A stretch of 45,474 nucleotides of DNA from Candidatus Scalindua sp. SCAELEC01. GTDB lineage: Bacteria > Planctomycetota > Brocadiia > Brocadiales > Scalinduaceae. A model generated the notes under the pieces. It did not search any database. It saw only the letters and a program-made list of their open reading frames with translations, and was not told the DNA's origin. Shown in pieces: positions 1 to 6,966 of the stretch; within the stretch, counting starts at the first letter, position 1, and every line of letters begins with the position of its first letter. The stretch covers positions 1 to 45,474 of the forward strand of contig SHMT01000036.1 of the NCBI GenBank assembly GCA_004282745.1, in the 5' to 3' direction. Position numbers and translations under genes: made by a program.

Positions 1-34
1 CTGAATGCAAATCTATTCCTACATAATAACTCAT
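1..34 (-). CDS. IS110-family transposase, N-terminal 11 codons (cut by window edge)
   Basis: The ATG is the complement of 32-34, and the visible protein begins MSYYVGIDLHS, then runs off the window. This is the usual start of IS110-family DEDD recombinases: the Asp in VGIDLH is the first acidic residue of the RuvC-like catalytic domain, which cuts and joins DNA under guidance from a bridge RNA encoded in the element's non-coding end. A strong Shine-Dalgarno AAGGAGG lies 7 bases upstream of the start. The identification rests on 11 residues plus context, namely a structured non-coding stretch upstream and an insertion boundary in a genomic repeat, so the family call is likely and the subgroup is open. 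Confidence 0.7.
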   Translation of the reverse strand, partial: MSYYVGIDLHS

Positions 35-37
35 TAC

Positions 38-110
38 GGCACCTCCTTAAAAAATTGTTAACAATACAATTAATATCAACATTATGATATATTGTTAACT
101 TGAAGGTGCC
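38..110 (-). promoter_or_regulatory. Long inverted repeat covering the transposase ribosome-binding site
   Basis: GGCACCT (38-44) pairs with AGGTGCC (104-110), and GTTAACAAT (57-65) pairs with ATTGTTAAC (91-99), giving a long interrupted hairpin. In the transposase mRNA the outer stem takes in part of the AAGGAGG ribosome-binding site, so it could limit translation. It could instead be a protein-binding palindrome. The pairing is seen directly, and the role is inferred. Confidence 0.45.
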
Positions 111-189
111 TACTATATGATTATCAAGTCTACTTCAAATTCAAAGTCGCTTTAAGAAGAGTCACCGCTTAGGGCGTGAGAAACACAAA

Positions 190-400
190 CGCTCGCTATG
201 AGCCCAGGAAAGAATAACTTGTTGTTCTTGCCTGTCCCCGCCAGAAAGAGCTTCGCCCGCCTGGCTCATACCGTTTGGACGGGCGATAAAACAACAAGTT
301 GTTTTTTTCTGCACCCTATGTTAAAAAATTGAAAAGGGAAGACCTACGGTTTGGGAAAACTAACGGCATAAAGCCGTGAGAAGAGTTAGCGACCTGCAAA
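190..400 (-). ncRNA. Candidate bridge RNA region of the IS110-like element
   Basis: Two inverted repeats interleave: TATGAGCC(C)AGG at 197-208 pairs with CCTGGCTCATA at 260-270, and AACTTGTTGTT at 216-226 pairs with AACAACAAGTT at 290-300, a pseudoknot topology. A third hairpin joins CTAACGGC (360-367) to GCCG (373-376) and TTAG (386-389). IS110-group bridge RNAs lie in this position, upstream of and on the same strand as the recombinase. No promoter or guide loops were assigned, so extent and strand are inferred. Confidence 0.3.
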
Positions 401-449
401 ATTCTTTAAAAGTATTAACAAACCGGTCGGGCGTTCTCGTATCGCTTCC

Positions 450-464
450 TATGAGATGAGTATA
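450..464. repeat. R2 repeat, half copy at the IS110 boundary
   Basis: TATGAGATGAGTATA is the terminal motif of repeat family R2 (other copies at 7594-7700, 10557-10612, 10896-10952 and 13985-14110). Only this end is present, as expected if the neighbouring IS inserted into an R2 copy. The rest should lie beyond the window start, on the far side of the element. It abuts the stop codon of the receiver gene at 466. Confidence 0.6.
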
Positions 465-465
465 C

Positions 466-834
466 TTAAATCTGACTATTTATCACGGTTAGGATTTCAT
501 TTATATTATAGGGTTTTGCAAGCATAACGTTGCCACCGGTAACATGGCTGTTTCTGTTCTCCTCATCCTTTGAGAGCAGGGCGGTGAGAAAAATAATTGG
601 AATATTTTCTGTTTCTGAATTTTCTTTAATCATTTTGGCAACTTCACCACCATCCATGTCCGGAAGACATACGTCCAGAACAATCAGGTCAGGTTTGTGT
701 GATTGTGCAAGTTGTATGGCATCCGTGCCATTCACTGCAGAAACCACATCGAACCCCTTTACTATGAGCCACTTTTCAAGTACCGTGAGCATATCTTTTT
801 CGTCGTCAACGATCAATATATTCTTTTTTTTCAT
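466..834 (-). CDS. Single-domain response regulator (CheY-like receiver)
   Basis: This is a 122-residue stand-alone receiver domain with no output domain. Visible landmarks are the acidic pair in ILIVDDEKD, the phosphoacceptor Asp54 in LIVLDV, the conserved Thr84 in FLTALLS and the Lys107 of AKPY. It would be phosphorylated by a histidine kinase and act through protein contacts or as a phosphorelay shuttle. A paralogue of similar length lies just upstream (854-1240), 19 bases away on the same strand, and the two share the unusual [TS]ALLS stretch, so they look like a tandem duplication in one operon. No histidine kinase is in the window. Confidence 0.9.
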   Translation of the reverse strand: MKKKNILIVDDEKDMLTVLEKWLIVKGFDVVSAVNGTDAIQLAQSHKPDLIVLDVCLPDMDGGEVAKMIKENSETENIPIIFLTALLSKDEENRNSHVTGGNVMLAKPYNINEILTVINSQI

Positions 835-853
835 GACGAGGTCCTTTCAAGTT

Positions 854-1240
854 TCATGTAATACATTTTGGTCGTAGATACTTTTGTATAGCTTCGATCA
901 AATCTTCAAAATTATAGGGTTTTATGATTAATTCGCTGTTGTCTAATATCGTGAATCTCTCTGCATTGTTGGGCGAGGACAACAGGGCACTTAAAAAAAT
1001 TACCGGTATGTTCTTGGTAATTGGGTCATTTCTTAACCGAGTTGCAACTTCTTCGCCCTGAATATCTCCGAGTACCCTGTCGAGGATCATCAGGTCAGGG
1101 TGTTTTGTTCTCGCAGAAGCGATACCATCATGACCATTATCTGCCGTAATAACTGAATATCCCTCAGCGGAAAGTCCCTTTTTCAGTATTAAGAGTAGAT
1201 CTTTTTCGTCATCAACTACGAGTATTTTCTTCTTTTCCAT
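854..1240 (-). CDS. Single-domain response regulator (CheY-like receiver), paralogue
   Basis: This is a receiver domain of about 128 residues beginning MEKKKILVVDDEKD. The phosphoacceptor is the Asp in MILDRV, the switch residue is the Ser in FLSALLS, and the conserved Lys is in IIKPYNF. There is no output domain. I chose the ATG at 1240, since GGATC sits just upstream; a GTG six codons earlier (1258) would also stay in frame. It is the first gene of a two-gene minus-strand unit with the receiver at 466-834. After the Lys the domain ends normally, with a short charged tail (YLRPKCIT). Confidence 0.88.
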   Translation of the reverse strand: MEKKKILVVDDEKDLLLILKKGLSAEGYSVITADNGHDGIASARTKHPDLMILDRVLGDIQGEEVATRLRNDPITKNIPVIFLSALLSSPNNAERFTILDNSELIIKPYNFEDLIEAIQKYLRPKCIT

Positions 1241-1323
1241 GTCAGATCCATTTTTCACACAAAAGTTGGCAATTTCTTATTGCAGTAATTATCGTCGTAT
1301 TATGGAAAAACTTTGAAAATTAT

Positions 1324-1386
1324 TTATTCGGAATCTTATTTGCGAATAAAATAATTGTCACCCGTCTATACCGAATTTGACGGTGG
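1324..1386 (-). terminator. Paired hairpins downstream of trxB
   Basis: Reading from the trxB stop (minus strand), the first hairpin joins the arms at 379-386 and 359-366 of the 1-kb block (CCACCGTC with GACGGGTG, one bulge). It is followed by an AT-rich stretch and a second hairpin TTATTCG/CGAATAA (1324-1330 with 1343-1349). There is no clean T run, so this is a probable but imperfect intrinsic terminator between trxB and the receiver genes. Confidence 0.35.
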
Positions 1387-1417
1387 TTGCTGCTCGACCC
1401 ATCCTGATCGATAGGAC

Positions 1418-2380
1418 TTAAGCAAAACCCTTGAAAGTAATCCATCTTTCTGCTTCGAGAGCGGACATACACCCTGTACCTGCTGCAGTAATAGCCTGCT
1501 TAAAGTAAGGGTCCATTACATCACCGGCAGCAAAGACACCTTCAACACTTGTTGCCGTTCTCCAGGGTGTAGGAGTTGCGATGAAGCCCTTCTCATCCAA
1601 GGTGATCTGGTCATCCAGGAAGGCCACATTTGGTGTATGACCGATTGCTACAAATAGACCTCCGCAGTCTAAGGTTGTCTCTTCTTTGGTTTTTGTATCC
1701 TGGAGTGTAAGACCGGAAATTACTTTGTCACCCAATACATCGGTGACGATAGAATTCCATTTAAATTCTATTTTAGGGTTCGTTTTAGCGCGTTCTTGCA
1801 TTATGGGGCTTGCCCTGAGGCTATCACGACGATGTATGAGAATGACTTTACTTGCAAATTTTGTTAAATATAAACTCTCTTCAATTGCTGAATCACCGCC
1901 ACCGACTACGGCAAGGACCTTATCTCTATATGCGGGAAGGCCACCGTCACAAATGGCACATGCACTAACTCCTCCTCCAGAATGTGCGAGCCTCTGTTCG
2001 TTTGGGAGATTGAGCCAATTTGCCATTGCACCAGTTGCAATAATTACGGCTAAGGCCTCAACTTCTTTGCCCTCAGAAGATTTCAGGAGAAAGGGGTGCG
2101 ATCCGAATTGAACAGAGGTAATATCTGCTGCTTGGACCCGTGTCTGGAAATTTTCCGCCTGTTTGCGAAGCAGTTCCATTAGATCTGGTCCCTGTATGCC
2201 CGAAGGAAATCCCGGGTAATTTTCCACTTCAGTGGTAAACATAAGCTGTCCACCAGGAACCATAGCACGCGAAGGTTCTCCCTCGTAAACAACGGGATTA
2301 AGATTTGCTCGTGCCGCATAAATTGCAGCTGTCCATGCTGCAGGTCCTGAACCAATGATTGCCAATTTTTCTGTCATCAT
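1418..2380 (-). CDS. trxB: Thioredoxin reductase
   Basis: A 320-residue FAD/NADPH enzyme that reduces thioredoxin in the cytoplasm. The N-terminal FAD-binding motif is IGSGPAAWTAAIYAAR, and the redox-active pair is Cys141-Ala-Ile-Cys144 followed by DGG, the position of CATC in the classical enzyme. The NADPH-binding motif GGGDSAIEE follows, and the C-terminal FAD motif AAGDVMDPYFKQAITAAGTG completes the fold. Length matches the family. The start is the first of two adjacent ATGs, preceded closely by GGAGATAG. No thioredoxin gene is in the window. The gene stands alone, with a repeat-containing gap upstream and the receiver genes downstream. Confidence 0.93.
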   Translation of the reverse strand: MMTEKLAIIGSGPAAWTAAIYAARANLNPVVYEGEPSRAMVPGGQLMFTTEVENYPGFPSGIQGPDLMELLRKQAENFQTRVQAADITSVQFGSHPFLLKSSEGKEVEALAVIIATGAMANWLNLPNEQRLAHSGGGVSACAICDGGLPAYRDKVLAVVGGGDSAIEESLYLTKFASKVILIHRRDSLRASPIMQERAKTNPKIEFKWNSIVTDVLGDKVISGLTLQDTKTKEETTLDCGGLFVAIGHTPNVAFLDDQITLDEKGFIATPTPWRTATSVEGVFAAGDVMDPYFKQAITAAGTGCMSALEAERWITFKGFA

Positions 2381-3075
2381 CTATCTCCAAAAATTTTGAT
2401 ATAAAGTTTAATTGTTGTCTTAGGGGGCAGGAAGAGGTACCAAGTTACCTTTTTCTGACCTAAATGCTTAGTGAGTTACGGTGAGTTTTCAGGAAAATAG
2501 GTTTTTGATTGTTTGAACGAAGCAATTCTTGAAAGCATAACGAAAGCCTTGGCCTTGTCTAACTAGTGTTTGAACGAAAACTACCCATCTACTGCGTTGC
2601 TGCAATAATTTCGCAATCCTCAAGTATAATTGTACGTTCCGGTTACGAAATTATTACGCGCCTTGTACCTAGGCACTTTTCATTCAAACACAGGGTTTTC
2701 GTTCAGACACTAACTATCAAGCGAAAAATTCCATGTGTCACTTGTAAAATAGTAGCATGACTGATCTGGAAAATCAATTATGGAATAAAGTTATCATGCA
2801 GGTGGCTCAAGTACTCCGGTGGTCATGTTATCTCTTTATATTGAATAATTTTCTATTACCTGCTCTCTTAACCCAAAGGAGGGATTCACCCGAGATAATG
2901 GCGAAATAACTTCGCTAAAGCCATTAGATTTACCCAATGATTTCGAAAAAATTTCGCTAAAACTGGCATTGCAATAGAACCGATTACATAGAATAATCTG
3001 TTAGATGCGTTGTTACCCGTTATTCAAAAGATACTTATGAGGACACTCACTTATTATTTGTGATTAATTTTAAAT
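2381..3075. other. Intergenic region with one R1 repeat, no convincing gene
   Basis: Divergent spacer between trxB (minus) and the multicopper oxidase (plus). It contains R1 copy 1 (2564-2712). A small hairpin near 2898-2926 (AATGGC...GCCATT with GCGAA/TTCGC inside) has no T tail. A 48-codon ATG frame begins at 2757, but it has no ribosome-binding site and no recognisable product. Confidence 0.6.
2564..2712. repeat. R1 palindromic repeat, copy 1 (149 bp)
   Basis: It starts TAGTGTTTGAACGAAAAC and ends TTCGTTCAGACACTA. The two arms form a long imperfect palindrome around an AAGTATAATTGTACG-type centre. The outer right end carries a second, shorter copy of the terminal motif. The same family occurs at 8318, 18402, 18881, 31182, 32804 and 33746. 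Confidence 0.85.
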
Positions 3076-3091
3076 TGGTATAACATTTGCG
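3076..3091 (+). promoter_or_regulatory. Sigma-54 type (-24/-12) promoter of the multicopper oxidase gene
   Basis: TGGTATA-ACAT-TTGCG matches the TGGYAYR-N4-TTGCW consensus at all but the final base, with the invariant GG and GC correctly spaced. It lies about 83 bases before the chosen ATG at 3174, a normal distance. Transcription from it would need a bacterial enhancer-binding protein, and none is encoded nearby. Confidence 0.6.
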
Positions 3092-3173
3092 GTTTTGCTA
3101 TTATAGGTTTTGCATCTATCGAATTTAAATCGTGTTGTATCGTTTTTTTAATTGTTTTAAGGGAGGGGTAAGA

Positions 3174-4415
3174 ATGGTTTTTAGTGAGAAGTATACGAAA
3201 TATGTCTCGACGTTTTTTAAAAGACAGACGATAACTCTGTGTTATCTGTTTGCTGTTATTTTGAGTCTGTCAGTTATGGCTCATGCTACTGAAAAGGAGA
3301 TAATTGGCGGCCAAGAGATAAAGGAGAGTTTTGAGGCATTAAGTGAGAAAGGTGAAATCGAGAGAGAATTTCACATCTATATTACTGACGGGTACCAGGA
3401 GATGGCTGATGGTGAATTCATCTATTTCTGGGGGTATACCCATGCGAAGGATTGGGCCGATGTCGGGAAGATTGACACTATTGAAGAGAGAGACGAGAAA
3501 CTGCTACCGGTGAGATTTCCGGGAGATGAGATGCGTTTCAAATCTGGTAAAAACTACATCGTTGTTCTTCACAATGCGGGTTGGTATGAGACAGAGGAGC
3601 ATTCAGGTATTAATCATGTAGCCCATACTATCCATTGGCATGGATTTGATTTAATTCCTGCCGTTGACGGTATACCAAATATTCCGTATCCTGCAGTTTT
3701 TCCACATGAGACCTTTCGATACTATTTGTCAATACCCGAACATATTGAGGGTTCATATATGGGACATTGCCACGTAGACTCTACGAACCATATAATGGCC
3801 GGTTTATACTTTCCTGTGGTGATCCAAAAAGAGGAGAAGGAGATATACGGGTACAAATATGACCGGGAGTATACGCTCTTCTTTTCTGAAATTGATAGTG
3901 AATACATGGAGATGCTGAGAGATAAGGGAGATATCAAGCGTGGGTTGGATTGGAAGTCAAACTACTTTATGTTGAACGGTAGGATATTTATGGATAAATT
4001 GGACAATCCGTTGTCGACAATTAACGACCCCAAGACGAGATTAGTTGCATACGATGGTGAGACGGTACTCGTTCGATTAATGGCTATCACCTACGATCAT
4101 ACGTTTATGTGGCATCCTCATGGGTATCACGGGTTAATCGTTGGTATGGACGGAAGAAAACTGCCTGCTCCTTACGAAAAGGATAGTATCCGTATTGGCT
4201 CGGGTGAGCGGATTGATATTTTATACAATATTCCTGACTTTTCTTCCCAGCAGTTGTGCCTCTCATGTAATCGTGGCGCTGGTATAACGATTGCGCATGA
4301 CCATAACCTGATGGGTATGGTAAGTAACGGTATCTATCCGCACGGGGGATTAACCATATTTGATGTGAGACCAAAGAGTGAAAAACCCAAAGAGGATGAA
4401 TGGTATATCAAGTAA
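3174..4415 (+). CDS. Multicopper oxidase, two-cupredoxin-domain type
   Basis: A secreted or membrane-anchored copper oxidase of about 413 residues. The ATG at 3174 follows GGGAGGGG. A hydrophobic segment (about residues 18-36, ending SVMAHA) is a signal peptide or anchor. Domain 1 has HTIHWHGFD and the HCH motif in YMGHCHVDSTNH, whose Cys would bind type-1 copper. Domain 2 has HTFMWHPHGYHG and IAHDHN, trinuclear-cluster ligands without a second Cys. A type-1 site only in the first domain resembles type B two-domain oxidases. The spacing between the HCH Cys and the next His is two residues longer than in laccases. Substrate is unknown. It is flanked by a sigma-54 type promoter and a strong terminator, so it is likely monocistronic. 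Confidence 0.85.
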   Translation: MVFSEKYTKYVSTFFKRQTITLCYLFAVILSLSVMAHATEKEIIGGQEIKESFEALSEKGEIEREFHIYITDGYQEMADGEFIYFWGYTHAKDWADVGKIDTIEERDEKLLPVRFPGDEMRFKSGKNYIVVLHNAGWYETEEHSGINHVAHTIHWHGFDLIPAVDGIPNIPYPAVFPHETFRYYLSIPEHIEGSYMGHCHVDSTNHIMAGLYFPVVIQKEEKEIYGYKYDREYTLFFSEIDSEYMEMLRDKGDIKRGLDWKSNYFMLNGRIFMDKLDNPLSTINDPKTRLVAYDGETVLVRLMAITYDHTFMWHPHGYHGLIVGMDGRKLPAPYEKDSIRIGSGERIDILYNIPDFSSQQLCLSCNRGAGITIAHDHNLMGMVSNGIYPHGGLTIFDVRPKSEKPKEDEWYIK

Positions 4416-4461
4416 TTGAATACTCTTCTGAAAAAGTTCAGGGTAGTGAGTTTTGTTAATT

Positions 4462-4500
4462 GGCTATGCCTAATCACTGAGATTAGGTATAGCCTTTTTT
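4462..4500 (+). terminator. Intrinsic terminator after the multicopper oxidase
   Basis: A 14-bp near-perfect stem (GGCTATGCCTAATC with GATTAGGTATAGCC) closes a 5-base loop and is followed directly by six T. This is a textbook rho-independent terminator. Confidence 0.92.
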
Positions 4501-4525
4501 ACTGGAACACCGATTCTGATATGTA

Positions 4526-4554
4526 TTGACAAATTCTCGACGATTTGTTAGTTT
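4526..4554 (+). promoter_or_regulatory. Possible sigma-70 type promoter of the K+ channel cluster
   Basis: TTGACA (4526-4531), a 17-base spacer, then TAGTTT (4549-4554), a weak -10 box. The expected start point would be within a few bases of the ATG at 4565, which has no Shine-Dalgarno sequence, so the message could be nearly leaderless. Confidence 0.35.
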
Positions 4555-4564
4555 GGCAATTTAA

Positions 4565-5596
4565 ATGTCAAACGTGCTATTCCGCATGAAAAGCTTTATC
4601 ATATCAATCACCAACAGGAGTATTACGCGATTATTTTTTCTCACCCTATTAATACTATTATTAGGGGCATTGGGCCTCAGCTATTTTGAGCATCCTCCTC
4701 ACATAATCGATGCCTTGTGGTGGAGTTTTGTAACGATTACGACCGTTGGATATGGCGATATTGCTCCATCAACAATTGGTGGGAGGATAACGGGCATTGT
4801 CGTTATGGTGTTTGGCATTGGCATTCTTGGTATGTTTACGGCAACCATAGCGAGCGCCTTTGTTACAGGAAAGATTAAAGAAGGGAAGGGTGTTATTGAC
4901 GTAAAGGTTAAAGACCATTTTCTTATCTGTGGTTGGAGCTATAAGGCGAAAGAGATTATTGCTGAGCTGAGGGCAGATAAAAAAGTAAGGGACAAACCTA
5001 TCGTGCTGGTGGCGGATATTCCTGAGAAACCATTCGAAGATGAAAACACCTATTTTATTCGCGGTGAGATGAGTGCTGAGACAGCAAAAAAAGCTAACTT
5101 AGAAGCCGCATCAGTTGTCATAATATTGTCGGACGAGAGTCTTGATTCATACGCCAGGGACGCTAAGGCAGTGTTGAACACCCTTACCATTCGCACACTC
5201 AATCCAAACGCATACGTCTGTTTAGAAATTACCGATGCAAAAAATAGGCAACATGGTAGGATGGCGGGAGCAGATGAAATTATTGTTGTCGGTGAGTTGA
5301 GCTGCAATCTTCTTGTCCAGGCGGCCTTAGACAACGGCATAACCCGGATTATTACCGAGCTTGTCAGTAATCAATTTGGTAATGAGTTGTATAAGATACC
5401 GTCCCCTGAGAACCTTATTGGACAACGGTTCGTTGATGTATTACTATTTCTTAAGAGTGAACATGACGCAATTACCCTGGCAGTTGAGTCGCTGGATGAA
5501 AAGAGATTTATTGCGAATCCTGACATGGACTATATTATTCGGGATGGAGACCAACTGATCGTAATTGCTCAAGAGCGGCCACACTTAGTCCGATAA
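4565..5596 (+). CDS. Two-helix K+ channel with RCK (TrkA-N/TrkA-C) domain
   Basis: A 343-residue inner-membrane channel. Transmembrane helix 1 spans about residues 22-40, the pore helix and the potassium selectivity filter TVGYGD follow at residues 60-65, and helix 2 spans about 75-97. The cytoplasmic part begins DHFLICGWSYKAKEII, a Rossmann-like RCK/TrkA-N domain, and ends in a TrkA-C domain of about 80 residues (IGQRFVDVLLFL...GDQLIVIA). The architecture is that of MthK-type, ligand-gated K+ channels. The next gene starts about 50 bases downstream in the same direction, and the three following genes are PspA-associated, which suggests a role in membrane potential under envelope stress. That role is inferred from neighbourhood. 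Confidence 0.9.
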   Translation: MSNVLFRMKSFIISITNRSITRLFFLTLLILLLGALGLSYFEHPPHIIDALWWSFVTITTVGYGDIAPSTIGGRITGIVVMVFGIGILGMFTATIASAFVTGKIKEGKGVIDVKVKDHFLICGWSYKAKEIIAELRADKKVRDKPIVLVADIPEKPFEDENTYFIRGEMSAETAKKANLEAASVVIILSDESLDSYARDAKAVLNTLTIRTLNPNAYVCLEITDAKNRQHGRMAGADEIIVVGELSCNLLVQAALDNGITRIITELVSNQFGNELYKIPSPENLIGQRFVDVLLFLKSEHDAITLAVESLDEKRFIANPDMDYIIRDGDQLIVIAQERPHLVR

Positions 5597-5647
5597 TTAC
5601 TTCTATTAATTGGGAAATTTTTTTATGTTTATGGAGGAAGTATAACG

Positions 5648-6043
5648 ATGTCTGAGAATCTTGATAAGGTAAAGGTCTATTTGGATGAATTGGGATTTGC
5701 TCTGTCCAGTGAAGATGGAGAACAGGAATTGGTTATTATTGATGATGAAGAGCAAGGGATCAAAAATCTCGTGATAGATTGTGAGTATCCAATTTTAGTG
5801 CTAGAACAGGTAATCATGGACGTCCCACAGGGGACAGATGGCCTTTATAAGCGATTACTGCAAATGAACAGAACCTTGGTCCACGGGGCATTTGCTTTGG
5901 ATGAGGAGGGAAAGAGGGTCCTTTTTAGGGATACTTTGCAACTGGAAAATCTCGACAGAAATGAACTGGAGGGGTCTATTAATGCATTGAGCATTGCTTT
6001 GGCAGAGTATGCGGGTGAGTTGATTGAATTTAGTAAAGCATGA
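5648..6043 (+). CDS. YbjN-like cytosolic protein beside pspA
   Basis: An acidic 131-residue soluble protein with alternating strands and helices and no signal or membrane segment. The pattern (VIDCEYPILVLEQVIM, then LLQMNRTLVHGAFALD and a C-terminal helix) resembles the YbjN / type III secretion chaperone-like fold, in which a central Asn-containing helix precedes a strand. I cannot assign a function. GGAGG lies a few bases before the ATG. It sits between the K+ channel and the pspA-like gene, spaced about 50 and 106 bases, and is probably co-transcribed. Small proteins of this type accompany PspA homologues in other genomes, so it may be a partner or chaperone. Confidence 0.6.
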   Translation: MSENLDKVKVYLDELGFALSSEDGEQELVIIDDEEQGIKNLVIDCEYPILVLEQVIMDVPQGTDGLYKRLLQMNRTLVHGAFALDEEGKRVLFRDTLQLENLDRNELEGSINALSIALAEYAGELIEFSKA

Positions 6044-6149
6044 TATTGTTACGGAACAAGACGAATTAGAGACGGGGAACTCAAATAGGTCTATCTTTGT
6101 GTGAGGATTAGTAAGTTATTCATGTTTATCAGAAAGAAGGAGAGTAACC

Positions 6150-6857
6150 ATGGCAAGTATATTTCGCAGAATGTTTAAGGTTGGTCAGTCCCAAGCGCAC
6201 AGTGTGATGGATAATTTTGAAAATCCTATCAAGATGACAGAACAGGGAGTAAGGGACTTAAAGAAAGATTTACAAGGAACCATGAAGAGCCTTGCAGAGG
6301 TAAAAGGCGTGGCCATCCGACTGAAAAGGGAATCTGAAGATAACAAAAGACTCGCGGCGGATTATGAACGCAAGGCTATGATGCTGCTTCAGAAGATGCA
6401 GGATGGCGGACTCGATCCTGCTCAGGCGGAGAGGTTGGCTGCCGAGGCGTTAAATCGGAAGGAAGAGTGTAGCCAAAAGGCCGTAAGCCTGATTCAGAAC
6501 TGGGAACAGCAGGATAAAATGGCAGCGCAATTACAGGCAAATGTCAATAAGTTGAAATCAACGGTCTCATCGTATGAGAATGAACTCATTACCCTCCGGG
6601 CACGTGCCAAGACTGCAGCTGCGACCCGTAAAATTAACGAACAGATGGCAAGGGTTGACTCTACAGGAACGATAGCGATGTTAGAGAAGATGAAGGCCAA
6701 GGTGGAAGAAGATGAATCCCTTGCACAGTCTTACGGGGAGTTGGCATCGGCAGAAGAGAGTGTTGATGATGAAATCAATGCTGTCCTTGCAAGTGGCCAA
6801 CTCGTGCCGTCAAGTAATAAACTGGCCGAACTGAAGGCAAAGATGGGTATACAATAG
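6150..6857 (+). CDS. PspA/IM30 (ESCRT-III-like) family membrane-stress protein
   Basis: A 235-residue protein that is almost wholly helical coiled coil, starting IFRRMFKVGQSQAHSVMDNF, close to the amphipathic N-terminal helix pattern of PspA/IM30. The family polymerises on damaged inner membrane and stabilises it. Heptad-rich helices run from about residue 25 to 150, with a break near residues 90-95 and a C-terminal acidic part (about 178-225). The ATG follows AAGGAGAG. No pspF, pspB or pspC is nearby. The neighbours are a K+ channel, a YbjN-like protein, a DUF4178 protein and a lipoprotein, so this is one of the alternative PspA contexts and not the enterobacterial psp operon. Confidence 0.85.
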   Translation: MASIFRRMFKVGQSQAHSVMDNFENPIKMTEQGVRDLKKDLQGTMKSLAEVKGVAIRLKRESEDNKRLAADYERKAMMLLQKMQDGGLDPAQAERLAAEALNRKEECSQKAVSLIQNWEQQDKMAAQLQANVNKLKSTVSSYENELITLRARAKTAAATRKINEQMARVDSTGTIAMLEKMKAKVEEDESLAQSYGELASAEESVDDEINAVLASGQLVPSSNKLAELKAKMGIQ

Positions 6858-6913
6858 AATTCTGGAACGTGTAAGTAATGAAAAATATGTCTCACCGTAT
6901 GCTTTTTTAGCGA

Positions 6914-6949
6914 CGGTAAAATAGTTTACCGCTTAGGGTCCTGGACCCT
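6914..6949 (+). other. Two intercistronic hairpins between pspA and the DUF4178 gene
   Basis: CGGTAAA (914-920 of the block) pairs with TTTACCG (925-931), and AGGGTCC pairs with GGACCCT (935-949). Neither has a T run. They may be mRNA processing or stability elements, or attenuate the downstream gene. Confidence 0.4.
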
Positions 6950-6966
6950 GAGAGAGGGTAGGAACA

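Larger units (their letters stand above)
1..450 (-). mobile_element. Left (5') end of an IS110-like insertion sequence
   Basis: The stretch from the transposase start to about 450 has no gene and holds several strong inverted repeats. It stops where the genomic repeat R2 begins (450-464). IS110-group elements lack terminal inverted repeats and carry a long non-coding end upstream of the recombinase that encodes the bridge RNA, which fits this layout. The boundary at about 449/450 is inferred by comparison with the R2 copies near 10.6 and 10.9 kb. Those copies share bases 450-464 but differ from the sequence before 450. Confidence 0.55.

Noticed and set aside
1266-1288. Sigma-54 like TTGGCAATTTCTTATTGCAG
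   Set aside because: GG and GC are 12 bases apart instead of 10, and it points away from the receiver genes.
2566-2760. Open frame of 64 codons across R1 copy 1
   Set aside because: It is created by the palindromic repeat; similar frames would occur in other R1 copies, and there is no ribosome-binding site.
2757-2903. 48-codon ATG frame beginning MTDLENQLWNKV
   Set aside because: No ribosome-binding site, no recognisable family, and it begins right after a repeat.
4105-4374. Antisense open frame over the multicopper oxidase
   Set aside because: It is a shadow of a well-supported gene, with no start signal of its own.
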